Position numbers and translations under genes: made by a program. A model generated the notes under the pieces. The model had not been told where the DNA came from. It did not search any database and saw nothing but the letters and a program-made list of their open reading frames with translations. This document shows, piece by piece, positions 8,866 to 17,669 of a DNA stretch of 64,000 nt. Positions within the stretch are counted from its first letter, which is position 1. Each line of letters begins with the position of its first letter. The stretch spans positions 124,001 to 188,000 of the forward strand of contig NZ_FNBM01000001.1 of assembly GCF_900102335.1 (NCBI RefSeq), given 5' to 3'. The DNA comes from Phytopseudomonas seleniipraecipitans. GTDB lineage: Bacteria > Pseudomonadota > Gammaproteobacteria > Pseudomonadales > Pseudomonadaceae.

Positions 8866-8987
8866 CTGCTTTCTGCTTTCTGCTTCTGGAGCTGGCGCTG
8901 ATGACTCGGCGGTGAATGCCTGCCGCTAGTGGGTGGGGCGCTTGGCTGGTTAAGATGCAGTTTCTCTCACGCAACCCACGGCCCCTC

Positions 8988-10031
8988 ATGGCAAAGAAAT
9001 CCTCCCGCTCTGCATCCTCGTCCTCGCCAGTGAACAAGGGTGCGAGCATCACGCTGATCGACGTGGCCAAGGTGGCCGGCGTTTCGCCGATCACCGTGTC
9101 GCGCGCCCTGCACCGGCCTGACGTGGTCAGCGAGGATGCACGCAAGAAGGTCCTGGAAGCGGTGCGCGTGACCGGCTATGTGCCGAACATGCTGGCCGGC
9201 GGCCTGGCGTCGAACAAGAGCCGCCTGATTGCCATCTTCGTGCCGACCATCGCGCACTCGATCTTCGCCGAAACCGTGCAGTCGCTGATGGATCACCTGA
9301 CCGCTGCCGGTTACCAGACCATGATCGGTCTGACGGGTTATTCCGCCGAGCAGGAAGAGCGATTGCTCGGCGCCGTGTTGGGTCGCCGGCCTGACGGCAT
9401 CGTACTGACCGGTACGCTGCACACCGAGGAAAGCCGCCTGCGTTTACAGGCCGCTGGTATTCCGGTTGTCGAGGCGTGGGAGCTGGGGGTATCGCCGATC
9501 GACATGCAGGTGGGCTTCTCCCATGAGAAGGTTGGTCAGGCGATTGCCAGCCACCTGCACGGCAAGGGGTATCGACGTTTCGCCATCGTTTCGGTCGACG
9601 ATTCGCGCGCGCTCAAGCGCGGCAGCAGCGTGGTCGCGCAGCTCAACGCGCTGGGCGTGGAAGAGGTGCCGATGGCGGTTCTGGCAGCACCGGCCACCTT
9701 GCAGAGCGGTAGGGAAGGGCTACGCCAGTTGCTCGACGCCGGGCATCAGCCGCAGGTGATCGTCTGCAGTTCGGACACGGTGGCCCAGGGAATCCTGGCC
9801 GAGGCGGCATGCCAGGGCATCGACATTCCCGGGCAACTGGCGGTGATGGGCTTTGGCGACCTGTCCAGCGCCGCTCATTTTCACCCGGCGCTGTCGACGG
9901 TGAATGTGGATGGTGCGCGCATGGGCAAGCTGGTCGCCAGTGCCCTGTTGCAGCGTTTTCGCGACGACTCGGAGCTGCAGCCGGTAAGCCTCGATACCGG
10001 GTTTACGCTGGTCGATCGGGCCACTACCTGA
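8988..10031 (+). CDS. LacI-family transcriptional regulator of sugar-acid catabolism
   Basis: The 347-residue protein has an N-terminal LacI helix-turn-helix at about residues 20-70 (ITLIDVAKVAGVSPITVSRALH). A hinge follows (NMLAGGLASNKS) with the Leu that inserts into the operator minor groove. The periplasmic-binding-protein-like effector domain runs from about 77 to the end. It resembles the gluconate/GntR subgroup. The start at 8988 (MAKKSSRS) gives the normal length; an in-frame ATG at 8955 would add 11 residues, and neither has a clear ribosome site. It lies directly before the MFS-garD operon, whose leader carries two CpG-centred palindromes of LacI type, its likely targets. The effector is probably a hexarate or a pathway intermediate. 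Confidence 0.93.
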   Translation: MAKKSSRSASSSSPVNKGASITLIDVAKVAGVSPITVSRALHRPDVVSEDARKKVLEAVRVTGYVPNMLAGGLASNKSRLIAIFVPTIAHSIFAETVQSLMDHLTAAGYQTMIGLTGYSAEQEERLLGAVLGRRPDGIVLTGTLHTEESRLRLQAAGIPVVEAWELGVSPIDMQVGFSHEKVGQAIASHLHGKGYRRFAIVSVDDSRALKRGSSVVAQLNALGVEEVPMAVLAAPATLQSGREGLRQLLDAGHQPQVIVCSSDTVAQGILAEAACQGIDIPGQLAVMGFGDLSSAAHFHPALSTVNVDGARMGKLVASALLQRFRDDSELQPVSLDTGFTLVDRATT

Positions 10032-10069
10032 CCTCTCATCAGACAACTGACAACGTAACAAGAAATTAC

Positions 10070-10097
10070 TTGAATGATTGCGCAATCATAGTACAGT
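10070..10097 (+). promoter_or_regulatory. Candidate sigma-70 promoter of the MFS-garD operon
   Basis: TTGAAT (10070-10075) and TACAGT (10092-10097) are separated by 16 bp, and the first operator (10074-10089) fills the spacer. A repressor bound there would block RNA polymerase, as expected for a LacI-controlled catabolic operon. This would give a leader of about 340 nt. Confidence 0.5.
10074..10089. promoter_or_regulatory. LacI-family operator O1 (perfect palindrome)
   Basis: ATGATTGCGCAATCAT is a perfect 16-bp palindrome with a central CpG, the hallmark of LacI-family sites. It lies 43 bp after the regulator gene and inside the putative promoter spacer of the MFS-garD operon. The same core recurs at 10141. 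Confidence 0.75.
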
Positions 10098-10140
10098 CGG
10101 CTCTGTAGCGAACTGCGTGGTGCCTTTTTAACTGCCGGAT

Positions 10141-10154
10141 TGATTGCGCAATCA
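10141..10154. promoter_or_regulatory. LacI-family operator O2 (perfect palindrome)
   Basis: TGATTGCGCAATCA repeats the O1 core exactly, with centres 66 bp apart, a little over six helical turns. Paired sites at this spacing would allow a LacI-type tetramer or two dimers to bind on one DNA face, with looping possible. Confidence 0.75.
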
Positions 10155-10209
10155 TAGAATTGCCGGTTACCGAGCGGGGGCGCCGTCAGCCAATAAGGAT
10201 AATAAAGCC

Positions 10210-10332
10210 GTGAATATCAGTATCCGCACACCGTCTCCATGCCCCGCCGCGGGCCGTTTCCGTCTGCGCGCGTGCGCGCCACATGCCTTGAGACCCAGCC
10301 CCGGTTTCAGGATGGCTGCTGCCGCGGGCTAA
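10210..10332 (+). CDS. Possible 40-codon leader peptide
   Basis: A GTG at 10210, 8 bases after AAGGATAATAAAGCC-type ribosome sequence, opens a 40-codon frame (VNISIRTPSPCP...) ending in TAA at 10332. It is rich in Ala, Pro and Arg, as expected from any frame of this GC-rich DNA, so it may be chance. It is listed because the ribosome site is good and it lies in a long operon leader. Confidence 0.2.
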   Translation: MNISIRTPSPCPAAGRFRLRACAPHALRPSPGFRMAAAAG

Positions 10333-10446
10333 CCCGCCAGCCGCGACCCTTTCAAGCATTCACGATCCGCCCACGGGCGGCCGGCGCGTCCGTACGCGCC
10401 TGTCGGCAACCGTTAGCAATAAAAACAACACTTGAGGTGAATCTCC

Positions 10447-11802
10447 ATGGGAGACGCTAAGAAGACCCACGTCCGTTACCTGATACTGCTGATGCTGTTT
10501 CTGGTCACGACGATCAACTACGCGGACCGCGCGACCATTGCGATCGCGGGCTCCAGTATGCAGAAGGATCTGGGCATCGATGCGGTAACCCTCGGCTATG
10601 TATTCTCGGCGTTCGGCTGGGCTTACGTGATCGGTCAGATTCCAGGCGGTTGGCTGCTCGACCGTTTTGGCTCCAAGCGCGTATATGCCGCCGGCATTTT
10701 CATCTGGTCGCTGTTCACCCTGTTGCAAGGATTCGTCGGCATGATGCCGGTGGCCTGGGCCGTGGTGACGCTATTCGTGCTGCGCTTCATGGTCGGCTTT
10801 GCCGAAGCGCCCTCGTTCCCCGGTAATGCACGCATCGTCGCGGCCTGGTTTCCAACGGCAGAGCGGGGCACCGCTTCGGCCATCTTCAACTCCGCGCAAT
10901 ATTTCGCCACCGCGCTGTTCGCGCCGCTGATGGGCTGGATCGTCTACGCCCATGGCTGGGAGCACGTGTTCGTGGTCATGGGGGTGTTCGGTATCCTGTT
11001 CGCCGGGCTGTGGATGAAGACTATCTACAACCCCAAGGAACACCCACGCATCAGCGCCGCGGAGATCGAACACATCGCCAGCAATGGCGGCCTGGTGGAC
11101 ATGGACCAGACGAAAAAGAGCGACGGCGGGCCGAAGTGGAATTATATCGCCCAGTTGCTCACCAACCGGATGATGATCGGCGTTTATCTGGGCCAATACT
11201 GCATCAACGGCATCACCTATTTCTTCCTCACCTGGTTCCCCGTTTACCTGGTGCAGGAGCGTGGCATGACCATCCTCAAGGCCGGCTTCATTGCTTCGTT
11301 GCCGGCGATCATGGGCTTCGTGGGCGGCGTGCTTGGCGGGGTGATCTCCGACTGGCTGCTGCGCCGTGGCCACAGTCTGACCCTGGCGCGCAAACTGCCG
11401 ATCATCGGCGGGTTGCTGTTGTCGACCAGCATGGTGCTGTGCAATTACGTGTCGGCCGAGTGGATGGTCGTCGGTTTCATGACCCTTGCATTCTTTGGTA
11501 AAGGTCTCGGTGCACTCGGCTGGGCCGTGGTATCGGATACTTCGCCAAAGCAGATCGCCGGCCTGTCCGGTGGCCTGTTCAACACCTTCGGCAACATCGC
11601 GTCGATCACCACCCCGATCGTCATCGGCTACATCATCAGCGCCACCGGTTCGTTCAAGTGGGCACTGGTGTATGTCGGTGCCAACGCGCTGGTGGCGGTG
11701 TTCAGCTACCTGTTCATCGTCGGCCGTATCCAGCGCGTCGTGCTGAAGGATGAAAACGGTCTGGCGATCAACGATCAGGCGTCGCCTACGCTGGCAACCT
11801 GA
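10447..11802 (+). CDS. MFS transporter, hexarate/hexuronate (GudP/ExuT-like) subfamily
   Basis: This 451-residue inner-membrane symporter has twelve predicted helices. It carries the anion:cation symporter family signatures: [21 protein letters not shown] after helix 1, [13 protein letters not shown] between helices 2 and 3, and [22 protein letters not shown] before helix 5. Relatives import glucarate, galactarate, galactonate or hexuronates with protons. GAGGTGAATCTCC precedes the ATG. It is co-directional with garD (77 bp further on) and behind the LacI-type operators, so galactarate/glucarate is the likely cargo. Confidence 0.93.
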   Translation: MGDAKKTHVRYLILLMLFLVTTINYADRATIAIAGSSMQKDLGIDAVTLGYVFSAFGWAYVIGQIPGGWLLDRFGSKRVYAAGIFIWSLFTLLQGFVGMMPVAWAVVTLFVLRFMVGFAEAPSFPGNARIVAAWFPTAERGTASAIFNSAQYFATALFAPLMGWIVYAHGWEHVFVVMGVFGILFAGLWMKTIYNPKEHPRISAAEIEHIASNGGLVDMDQTKKSDGGPKWNYIAQLLTNRMMIGVYLGQYCINGITYFFLTWFPVYLVQERGMTILKAGFIASLPAIMGFVGGVLGGVISDWLLRRGHSLTLARKLPIIGGLLLSTSMVLCNYVSAEWMVVGFMTLAFFGKGLGALGWAVVSDTSPKQIAGLSGGLFNTFGNIASITTPIVIGYIISATGSFKWALVYVGANALVAVFSYLFIVGRIQRVVLKDENGLAINDQASPTLAT

Positions 11803-11879
11803 CTCCGCTTATGGCCTTGCCTGGCACCGGCAGGCGAGGCCTCGAACATGTCAAGACAACAAGAAAAGGATTAGCCCCC

Positions 11880-13436
11880 ATGGAACTCATTCAACATCTG
11901 GACTCCCCGCGTTACATCCGCCTGCACCCCGAAGACAACGTCGGCGTGGTGGTGAACGAGCAGGGCGTGGCAGCCGGTGGCCGCTTCGCCGATGGTCTGG
12001 AAGCGCTGGAAGGTATCCCGCAAAGCCACAAGGTGTCGCTGGTGGCGATTCCCGAAGGTGGCAACGTGGTGCGCTATGGCGAGGTAATCGGCTACGCCCT
12101 CAAGCCGATCGCCGCTGGCACCTGGGTGACCGAGGCCGTGCTGCGCATGCCCGAGCCGCCTGTGCTGGACAACCTGCCCAAGGCGACGATCAAGGCCCCT
12201 GCGCCGGCGCCGCTGGAAGGCTACACCTTCGAAGGCTTCCGCAACCCGGATGGTACGGTCGGCACGCGCAACATCCTTGGTGTGACCACCACCGTGCAAT
12301 GCGTGGTCGGCGTGCTCGACCATTGCGTGGACCGCGTGCGCAAAGAACTGCTGCCCAAATACCCCAACGTCGACGACGTGGTCGCGCTGTCGCACAGCTA
12401 CGGCTGTGGTGTGGCGATCAACGCGCCTGATGCCGTGGTGCCGATCCGCACCCTGTACAACATCAGCCGCAACCCCAACCTCGGCGGCCAGGCGCTGGTG
12501 ATCAGCCTGGGCTGCGAAAAGCTGCAGGCCAACCAGTTGATGGATGGCGACCAACTCACCAACGGCATGAACGAGGAGGACTGGCTGTTCCGCCTGCAGG
12601 ACTCCAGCACCGGCTTCACCGGCATGGTCGAAGAAATCATGGCGATGATCGAGACGCGCCTCAAGGTGCTCGATCAGCGTCGCCGTGAAACCGTCCCGGC
12701 CTCAGAGCTGGTTGTCGGCATGCAGTGCGGCGGCAGCGATGCGTTTTCCGGCATCACCGCCAACCCGGCGCTCGGTGTGGCATCGGACCTGCTGGTGCGG
12801 GCCGGCGCCACGGTGATGTTCTCGGAAAACACCGAGGTGCGTGACGGTATTCATCTGCTGACGCCACGGGCCGCGACCCCGGAAATCGCCGATGCGCTGA
12901 TCCGCGAAATGGACTGGTACGACCGTTATCTGGAACGCGGCATGGCTGATCGCAGCGCCAACACCACGCCAGGCAACAAGAAAGGCGGCCTGAACAACAT
13001 CGTCGAAAAGGCCATGGGTTCCATCGCCAAGTCGGGCAACAGCCCTATTGTCGGCGTCGTCTCGCCCGGCGAGCGGATTCGCGGCAAGGGCCTGTACTTC
13101 TGCGCCACACCGGCCAGTGACTTCATCTGCGGCACGCTGCAACTGGCGGCGGGCATGAACCTGCACATCTTCACCACCGGTCGCGGCACGCCCTACGGCC
13201 TGTCCATGGTGCCGGTGATCAAGGTGGCGACCCGCACGCAACTGGCCGAGCGCTGGCCGGACCTGATCGACGTCGATGCCGGGCAGATCACCTCGGGCCG
13301 CATGACCCTGGATGAAATGGGCTGGCACATCTTCCAGCTGTACCTGGATGTCGCCAGCGGCAAGAAGCAGACCTGGGCAGAGAAGCATCGCCTGCACAAT
13401 GATCTGGTGCTGTTCAATCCGGCTCCTGTAACCTGA
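11880..13436 (+). CDS. garD: Galactarate dehydratase
   Basis: GarD converts galactarate to 5-dehydro-4-deoxy-D-glucarate, which KdgD in this window consumes. The 518-residue length is close to the 523 of the E. coli enzyme. Residues ~10-95 form the SAF domain, and the UxaA-type catalytic part follows with [17 protein letters not shown] (~residue 133), HSYGCGVAI (~174), [19 protein letters not shown] (~280) and [19 protein letters not shown] (~408). The His and Cys residues there fit the metal-binding family. The ATG at 11880 follows AAAAGGATTAGCCCCC and is preferred over an upstream start that would add 23 atypical residues. A strong terminator ends the operon. Confidence 0.95.
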   Translation: MELIQHLDSPRYIRLHPEDNVGVVVNEQGVAAGGRFADGLEALEGIPQSHKVSLVAIPEGGNVVRYGEVIGYALKPIAAGTWVTEAVLRMPEPPVLDNLPKATIKAPAPAPLEGYTFEGFRNPDGTVGTRNILGVTTTVQCVVGVLDHCVDRVRKELLPKYPNVDDVVALSHSYGCGVAINAPDAVVPIRTLYNISRNPNLGGQALVISLGCEKLQANQLMDGDQLTNGMNEEDWLFRLQDSSTGFTGMVEEIMAMIETRLKVLDQRRRETVPASELVVGMQCGGSDAFSGITANPALGVASDLLVRAGATVMFSENTEVRDGIHLLTPRAATPEIADALIREMDWYDRYLERGMADRSANTTPGNKKGGLNNIVEKAMGSIAKSGNSPIVGVVSPGERIRGKGLYFCATPASDFICGTLQLAAGMNLHIFTTGRGTPYGLSMVPVIKVATRTQLAERWPDLIDVDAGQITSGRMTLDEMGWHIFQLYLDVASGKKQTWAEKHRLHNDLVLFNPAPVT

Positions 13437-13454
13437 TTACAGGCAGGCCTAAGA

Positions 13455-13493
13455 CCCGTTACACCGCTGCTGCGGTGTAACGGGTTTCTGTTT
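13455..13493 (+). terminator. Rho-independent terminator after garD
   Basis: CCCGTTACACCGC pairs perfectly with GCGGTGTAACGGG around a TGCT loop (13455-13484), followed by TTTCTGTTT. It ends the MFS-garD operon. Confidence 0.93.
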
Positions 13494-13784
13494 ATAGGCC
13501 GCAGTGGCATGCCGCTCGGCTTAGGCGCGATGGGTCAGAAGCCCTGATGCGTTCTCTACCTTGAGCAATACCCGGTGCGCCACAAGCGCGCCGGTCCTTC
13601 CTTATTACCGCCTCTTGCCGGTACGCGCGTTGAAAGCGCCTTGCCGTTCTGCAAGTCATCTGTACCGATCCCGGCCCGAGAGGGCATTGGTCGCCTTGAG
13701 CTATCCCGGTCACCCATAGGGCTAGAGTTGATTTACCTCGGAGCGAACATGCGCCCGAGCGTAATCAACGACTGGAGGATAGCG
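13485..13784. other. Intergenic region before the SnoaL-like gene
   Basis: After the garD terminator, about 300 bases carry no supported gene. A TTGAGC box near 13697 and the sequence around 13720-13735 could be part of a promoter for the next gene, but no convincing -10 pairs with it. Confidence 0.4.
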
Positions 13785-14231
13785 ATGAATACCATCACCC
13801 AGAATGCGGCGGATCACGTCAGTATCGAACAGACGCTGAACCGTTGGAGCCAGGCCGTCAGCGACAAGGATCTGCCCCGTATCGGCGAGCACTACAGCAG
13901 TGATGTGTTGGCGTTCGATGCGGTAGGGCAATTGCAGTTCAAGGGCCGCGACGCCTACATGGCTCATTGGCAGGCGTGTATGGCCACGTGCCCGGGCCCG
14001 ACCTTGTTCGATATGCAGCAACTGCATGTCGAGTTGGGGCAGGATCTTGGTTTCGGCCATTTTCTTTGCCACTGCGGCGGGACAAACGAGCAGGGCGAAA
14101 TGCAGTCATCGTGGCTGCGGGTCAGCCAGGGCTATCGAAAGCAGAATGGCCAATGGCTGATCGCCCATGAGCATTTCTCCCTCCCTTTCGACATGCTCAC
14201 GGGGCAGACGGCGTTCAATTTGCAGCCTTAA
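13785..14231 (+). CDS. SnoaL/NTF2-like domain protein of unknown function
   Basis: The 148-residue product fits one NTF2-like cone: an N-terminal helix (SIEQTLNRWSQAVSDKDLPRIGEHYSSDVLAFD), a substrate-pocket region with FKGRDAYMAHWQACMAT and strands ending in GQWLIAHEHFSLPFDM. Proteins of this DUF4440/SnoaL-like group include ketosteroid-isomerase relatives, but no reaction can be assigned. GGAGGATAGCG precedes the ATG at 13785, which decides the start. It is monocistronic and meets the lipoprotein gene tail to tail, 6 bp apart. Confidence 0.8.
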   Translation: MNTITQNAADHVSIEQTLNRWSQAVSDKDLPRIGEHYSSDVLAFDAVGQLQFKGRDAYMAHWQACMATCPGPTLFDMQQLHVELGQDLGFGHFLCHCGGTNEQGEMQSSWLRVSQGYRKQNGQWLIAHEHFSLPFDMLTGQTAFNLQP

Positions 14232-14237
14232 AGGCGG

Positions 14238-14798
14238 TCAGGCGCCTGGTTTGCTGTCCAGCGCTTTGCAGCTGGCCGCGTAGTTCTGCCGGCAAGCACT
14301 TTGGAACAGGCGGCGCGCCTGATTCGGGTCGCGCTCAACGCCCTGAATGCCGCGCATATAAAGGTTGCCAAGAATATGCTGGGCCATGGGGTTGCCGCTG
14401 CTGGCGGACTGGTTCAAGTACTTGAGCATGGCCTGCGGATTACCGAACTCCGGGTTGTCGCGCCCGGTGTACAGGTAGGCCAGGCTGACAGCCGCCTCGG
14501 CATGGCCGCGATCTGCCGCCTGCTTCCACCAATATTCGGCCTGCTTGAGGTCCTTCTGTGGCTTGCCCACGAAGTAGAAGCTGCCAAGCTTGAACTGGCT
14601 GTCCAGATCGCCGCGCTGTGCCAGGCTGCTCAGGCGCTGAAAATCGTCCTCGCTGGCCTGCTGTTCAGGAGTGGCGCCAGTGGCGGGCCCCTGGGTGGTG
14701 GGCGTTGTGGCAGCATCATCGCGGCTGGCGCAGCCGGCAATCAGAAACGTGGCGAATGCCAATAGCAAGGCGGTGGCGAGATGGGAAAGTCGGGTCAT
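14238..14798 (-). CDS. Sel1/TPR-repeat lipoprotein
   Basis: The 186-residue product starts with a lipoprotein signal peptide, whose lipobox LIAGC puts the lipidated Cys at about residue 23. After a Thr/Ala-rich linker come Sel1-type repeats (FKLGSFYFVGK, AEYWWKQAADRGHAEAAVSLAYLY, AMLKYLNQSASSGNPMAQHILGNLYMRG). They form a helical scaffold for protein contacts at the envelope. The ATG at 14798 is preferred because CAGGAG lies seven bases before it. Its partner is unknown. Confidence 0.85.
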   Translation of the reverse strand: MTRLSHLATALLLAFATFLIAGCASRDDAATTPTTQGPATGATPEQQASEDDFQRLSSLAQRGDLDSQFKLGSFYFVGKPQKDLKQAEYWWKQAADRGHAEAAVSLAYLYTGRDNPEFGNPQAMLKYLNQSASSGNPMAQHILGNLYMRGIQGVERDPNQARRLFQSACRQNYAASCKALDSKPGA

Positions 14799-15088
14799 GC
14801 GAGGGCTCCTGGGCAACGCGAGCTGCGTTTTATCTGGCCGGTTACGTCATGTGCTGGCCAGCGTTTCGATTGTTGTCGATGTTCGACCCGTTCGCCGCTT
14901 AACCGTTCGTTCGCTTCGTAGCGGAGTCGTGACAGGCGATCCATGCCTTGCCTAATGAAATTAATGCTGTATTTTTTCACGGATGATAACGGCGCAGTCA
15001 GAGGCATCGGTTGGGGCAAGCTGATCGACCGATGGCCCCGTGCAGGGGCGTATTGTGAGGCTTGCGACAGCACAGCCAGGATGGTGGC

Positions 15089-15646
15089 ATGGACATGCAG
15101 GAAGAAATCGAAGGTTTGGCGATCCTGATTCGCGACCTTCGCAAGCACAAGAACCTGACCCTGGGTGAGCTGGCGGCGCGGATCGGGCGTTCGGTAGGCT
15201 TTCTGTCCCAGGTGGAGCGCGGTTTGTCACGCCCGACCGTGGCCGACCTGACCGCCATTAGCGAAACCCTTGGCGTGCCGACTACTTACTTCTACAGCCC
15301 CAGCAAGCCGCGGGCGCTGCCCTGGGTCACCCGTCCCGCTGAGCGCCGAACGCTTTATTACGCCGGAGGCATCACCGATGTCCTGGTCTCGCCCAGCATG
15401 TCGGCCGGCTTCGCCATGCTGGAAAGCCATCTGGCACCCGGCGCCACCAGTGGCGAAGGCCACCTGGACGACAGCTCGGAGCAGGGCGGTTTCGTACTTG
15501 AAGGGCATTTGAGCATCTGGCTGGACGACCAGCCAGAGCCGGTCACCCTCGGCCCCAACGACAGTTTTCAGCTGCCGCGTCACAGCCATTTTCGTTATGC
15601 CAACCTTACCGACCAGCCCGCACGGGTACTCTGGGTGTTCCGCTGA
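15089..15646 (+). CDS. XRE-family regulator with cupin domain (PuuR/PauR-like)
   Basis: The 185-residue protein has an N-terminal XRE helix-turn-helix (about residues 8-62, LTLGELAARIGRSVGFLSQVERGLSRPTVADLTAIS) and a C-terminal cupin barrel (about 105-183). This is the architecture of PuuR and PauR, repressors of polyamine catabolism by gamma-glutamylation. The glutamine-synthetase-like gene begins only 19 bp after its stop, strongly suggesting co-transcription and control of that enzyme. The ATG at 15089 follows AGGATGG; a second in-frame ATG two codons on is possible. The effector would be an amine or its gamma-glutamyl derivative, by analogy. Confidence 0.88.
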   Translation: MDMQEEIEGLAILIRDLRKHKNLTLGELAARIGRSVGFLSQVERGLSRPTVADLTAISETLGVPTTYFYSPSKPRALPWVTRPAERRTLYYAGGITDVLVSPSMSAGFAMLESHLAPGATSGEGHLDDSSEQGGFVLEGHLSIWLDDQPEPVTLGPNDSFQLPRHSHFRYANLTDQPARVLWVFR

Positions 15647-15665
15647 GCGGGCACAGGATCTCCAC

Positions 15666-17006
15666 ATGACCACCGATAACCTGCTCGATGAAGTCCGTAC
15701 CTTTCGCGCCGCACACCCTGACGTGCGTTATGTCGATCTGATATGCCTGGACATCCCAGGGCACTTCTACGGCAAACGCTACCCAATCGACATGCTCGAG
15801 AAAGTGGCGGCCGGCGGTCTGCTCAAGCTGCCGCAAAACTGCGTGCTGCTCGGCGCCCAGGGCGGCCTGCATCCGATTGGCGACTACTGCTTCAACGATG
15901 GTGACCCCGATGCGACCCGCCGTCTGATTCCCGGTACGCTCAAGCGTGTGCGCTGGGACAGCCAGCCGCTGGGGCAGATGCTGATCAGTTCCGACGGCAC
16001 CGAGTCGCCAATCGAGTTCGAGCCGCGTGAGGTGCTTTCGCGGGTTTTGCAGCGTCTGGCCAGGAAGGGCATTCGCCCCGTCGTTGCCTTCGAGCTGGAG
16101 TTCTATCTGTTCGACCGCGTGCTCAAGGACGGGCTGCCGCAATACCCCCGTGACCCGCTGTGTGGCGACGAGGACGACCAGCCGAACCTGCACATCGATC
16201 GGTTATCGAAGTTTTCTGCTGTGCTGCACGAGATTGTCGAGGCTGCCAACGAGCAGGGCATCGACGCCAACGTGATCACCGCCGAAATCGGCCCAGGGCA
16301 GTTCGAAATCAACTTCAGCCATTGCGATGATGGTCTGCTGGCTGCCGACTGGGCGGCACTGTTCGGTCGGCTTACCCGTGGCGTCGCACTCAAGCATGGT
16401 CATCGCGCCAGCTTCATGAGCAAACCGTATCTGGATGCGCCCGGTAGCGGCATGCATGTGCACGTCAGCCTCTACGACGAGCAGGGCAATAATGTCCTGG
16501 CGCTCGACGAACAACGCCCATTGCGCCATGCGGTAGCCGGTTGTCTGGAATGGCTGCCGCATTGCATGCCGATCTTCGCCGCTCACCACAATGCCTATCG
16601 CCGTTACGGCTCTCGGGTGAATGCGGCGAGCCGTGCCAGCTGGGGATACGAAGACCGTGATGCCTGCGTGCGGATTCCTGATTCGGACGCTCGCAATCTG
16701 CGTATTGAACATCGCCTGGCGGGGGCCGATTCCAATCCCTATCTGGTGCTGGCGGCAATTCTGGCGGCTATGGAGCAGGGCCTGGAACAGCGGCTCGAAC
16801 CCATCGCGCCGCTTAACGAGGACCGCCAGAGCGGCATCGACTTCCCCATGGACATACTCTCGGCAATCGCCGCGATGCGGCATCATCCGGCCGTGAACAG
16901 CGGGCTTGGCGAAGAGTTCGTAATGGTCTACTGCGAAAACAAGCGCCACGATCATCTGGCATTCATGGACAGCATCAGTGCCCGCGAGTATCGATGGTTT
17001 CTGTGA
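15666..17006 (+). CDS. Glutamine synthetase-family enzyme, gamma-glutamylpolyamine synthetase type
   Basis: The 446-residue protein has the beta-grasp N-terminus (to ~110) and catalytic domain of glutamine synthetases. ATP/metal motifs are seen in AFELEFYLFD (~residue 143), EIGPGQFEINF (~209), GSGMHVHVSLYDEQGNN (~260) and NAYRRYGSRVNAA (~303). It is closer to PuuA/PauA enzymes than to the true GlnA: it is shorter, and it is adjacent to a PuuR-like regulator. Such enzymes ligate glutamate to putrescine or other amines. The ATG at 15666 was chosen by alignment of the N-terminus with relatives and its short spacing to the regulator gene. The actual amine is unknown. Confidence 0.85.
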   Translation: MTTDNLLDEVRTFRAAHPDVRYVDLICLDIPGHFYGKRYPIDMLEKVAAGGLLKLPQNCVLLGAQGGLHPIGDYCFNDGDPDATRRLIPGTLKRVRWDSQPLGQMLISSDGTESPIEFEPREVLSRVLQRLARKGIRPVVAFELEFYLFDRVLKDGLPQYPRDPLCGDEDDQPNLHIDRLSKFSAVLHEIVEAANEQGIDANVITAEIGPGQFEINFSHCDDGLLAADWAALFGRLTRGVALKHGHRASFMSKPYLDAPGSGMHVHVSLYDEQGNNVLALDEQRPLRHAVAGCLEWLPHCMPIFAAHHNAYRRYGSRVNAASRASWGYEDRDACVRIPDSDARNLRIEHRLAGADSNPYLVLAAILAAMEQGLEQRLEPIAPLNEDRQSGIDFPMDILSAIAAMRHHPAVNSGLGEEFVMVYCENKRHDHLAFMDSISAREYRWFL

Positions 17007-17017
17007 GCCGTAAAAGA

Positions 17018-17040
17018 AAACCCGCCAGCGGCGGGTTTCT
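17018..17040 (+). terminator. Rho-independent terminator after the glutamine synthetase-like gene
   Basis: AAACCCGCC pairs with GGCGGGTTT around AGC, followed by CTTG. It lies between convergent genes and its A run also provides a T tail for the leftward Yip1 gene. Confidence 0.85.
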
Positions 17041-17057
17041 TGTCATTGCAGCTGCGC

Positions 17058-17669
17058 TTATCGGAACAGCGACCAGCTCACCGCATAGTCGTCGAAGCCG
17101 AGGCCCCACAGGGCGACCGTCAGCGCGATTATCAATTCGAGTACCAATACGCCGATGGCCAGGGTGCCACCTGAAATGGTCAGCCCTTCATTGACTGGAA
17201 TACGCAGGAATGCCGGCATGCCTACATAAAGCAGGCGGGCGCTGTAAGCCAGGGCGATAATGCCGACCATCAGCAACAACCAGGCTTTCGGATACAGCAG
17301 CGCAATACCTGCAATAAAAAGTGGCGTAGCCACGTAGCCGGCGAAAATGATGCAGCGACGACGGCTCGGGCGGCTTGCAAATGAATCCGACATCCAGTGA
17401 ATGACGTTACCCATGATCGCGACGCCGATCAGCATCAGGATGTAGAACACGATGCCTAACGCCGCCGCCGTCGGCATTGCCACCTTGTACGCTTCGCCAC
17501 CGAGGTGCCAACCGATTTGGGTGGTACCGATAAACGCACTGACGACCGGGATAAGCGCCATCAGCAGAACATGATGAGCATAGAGGCGAGTGATGCTCTC
17601 CTTTTCTCGGTCGATATTGCGCCACTCGCGGCCCGGATGGGCCAGCAGTCCCCAAATGTGATTGATCAT
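17058..17669 (-). CDS. Yip1-domain inner-membrane protein
   Basis: The 203-residue product fits bacterial Yip1 (PF04893) proteins: a soluble start with HIWGLLAHPGREWRNID, then about five hydrophobic helices from residue 33 to 190, with Gly- and Ser-rich junctions. The bacterial function is unknown. The ATG at 17669 is preceded by GAGGAGAAGAGTC, a strong ribosome site. It appears to be monocistronic. Confidence 0.82.
   Translation of the reverse strand: MINHIWGLLAHPGREWRNIDREKESITRLYAHHVLLMALIPVVSAFIGTTQIGWHLGGEAYKVAMPTAAALGIVFYILMLIGVAIMGNVIHWMSDSFASRPSRRRCIIFAGYVATPLFIAGIALLYPKAWLLLMVGIIALAYSARLLYVGMPAFLRIPVNEGLTISGGTLAIGVLVLELIIALTVALWGLGFDDYAVSWSLFR

Larger units (their letters stand above)
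10032..10446. other. Regulatory leader between LacI-type regulator and MFS-garD operon
   Basis: These 415 bases hold two palindromic operators, a candidate promoter and, from 10210, a short GTG-started open frame with a plausible ribosome site. The GC-rich part from about 10230 to 10410 contains GCCGCGGGC-type repeats that could fold but has no recognised riboswitch. Confidence 0.6.
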
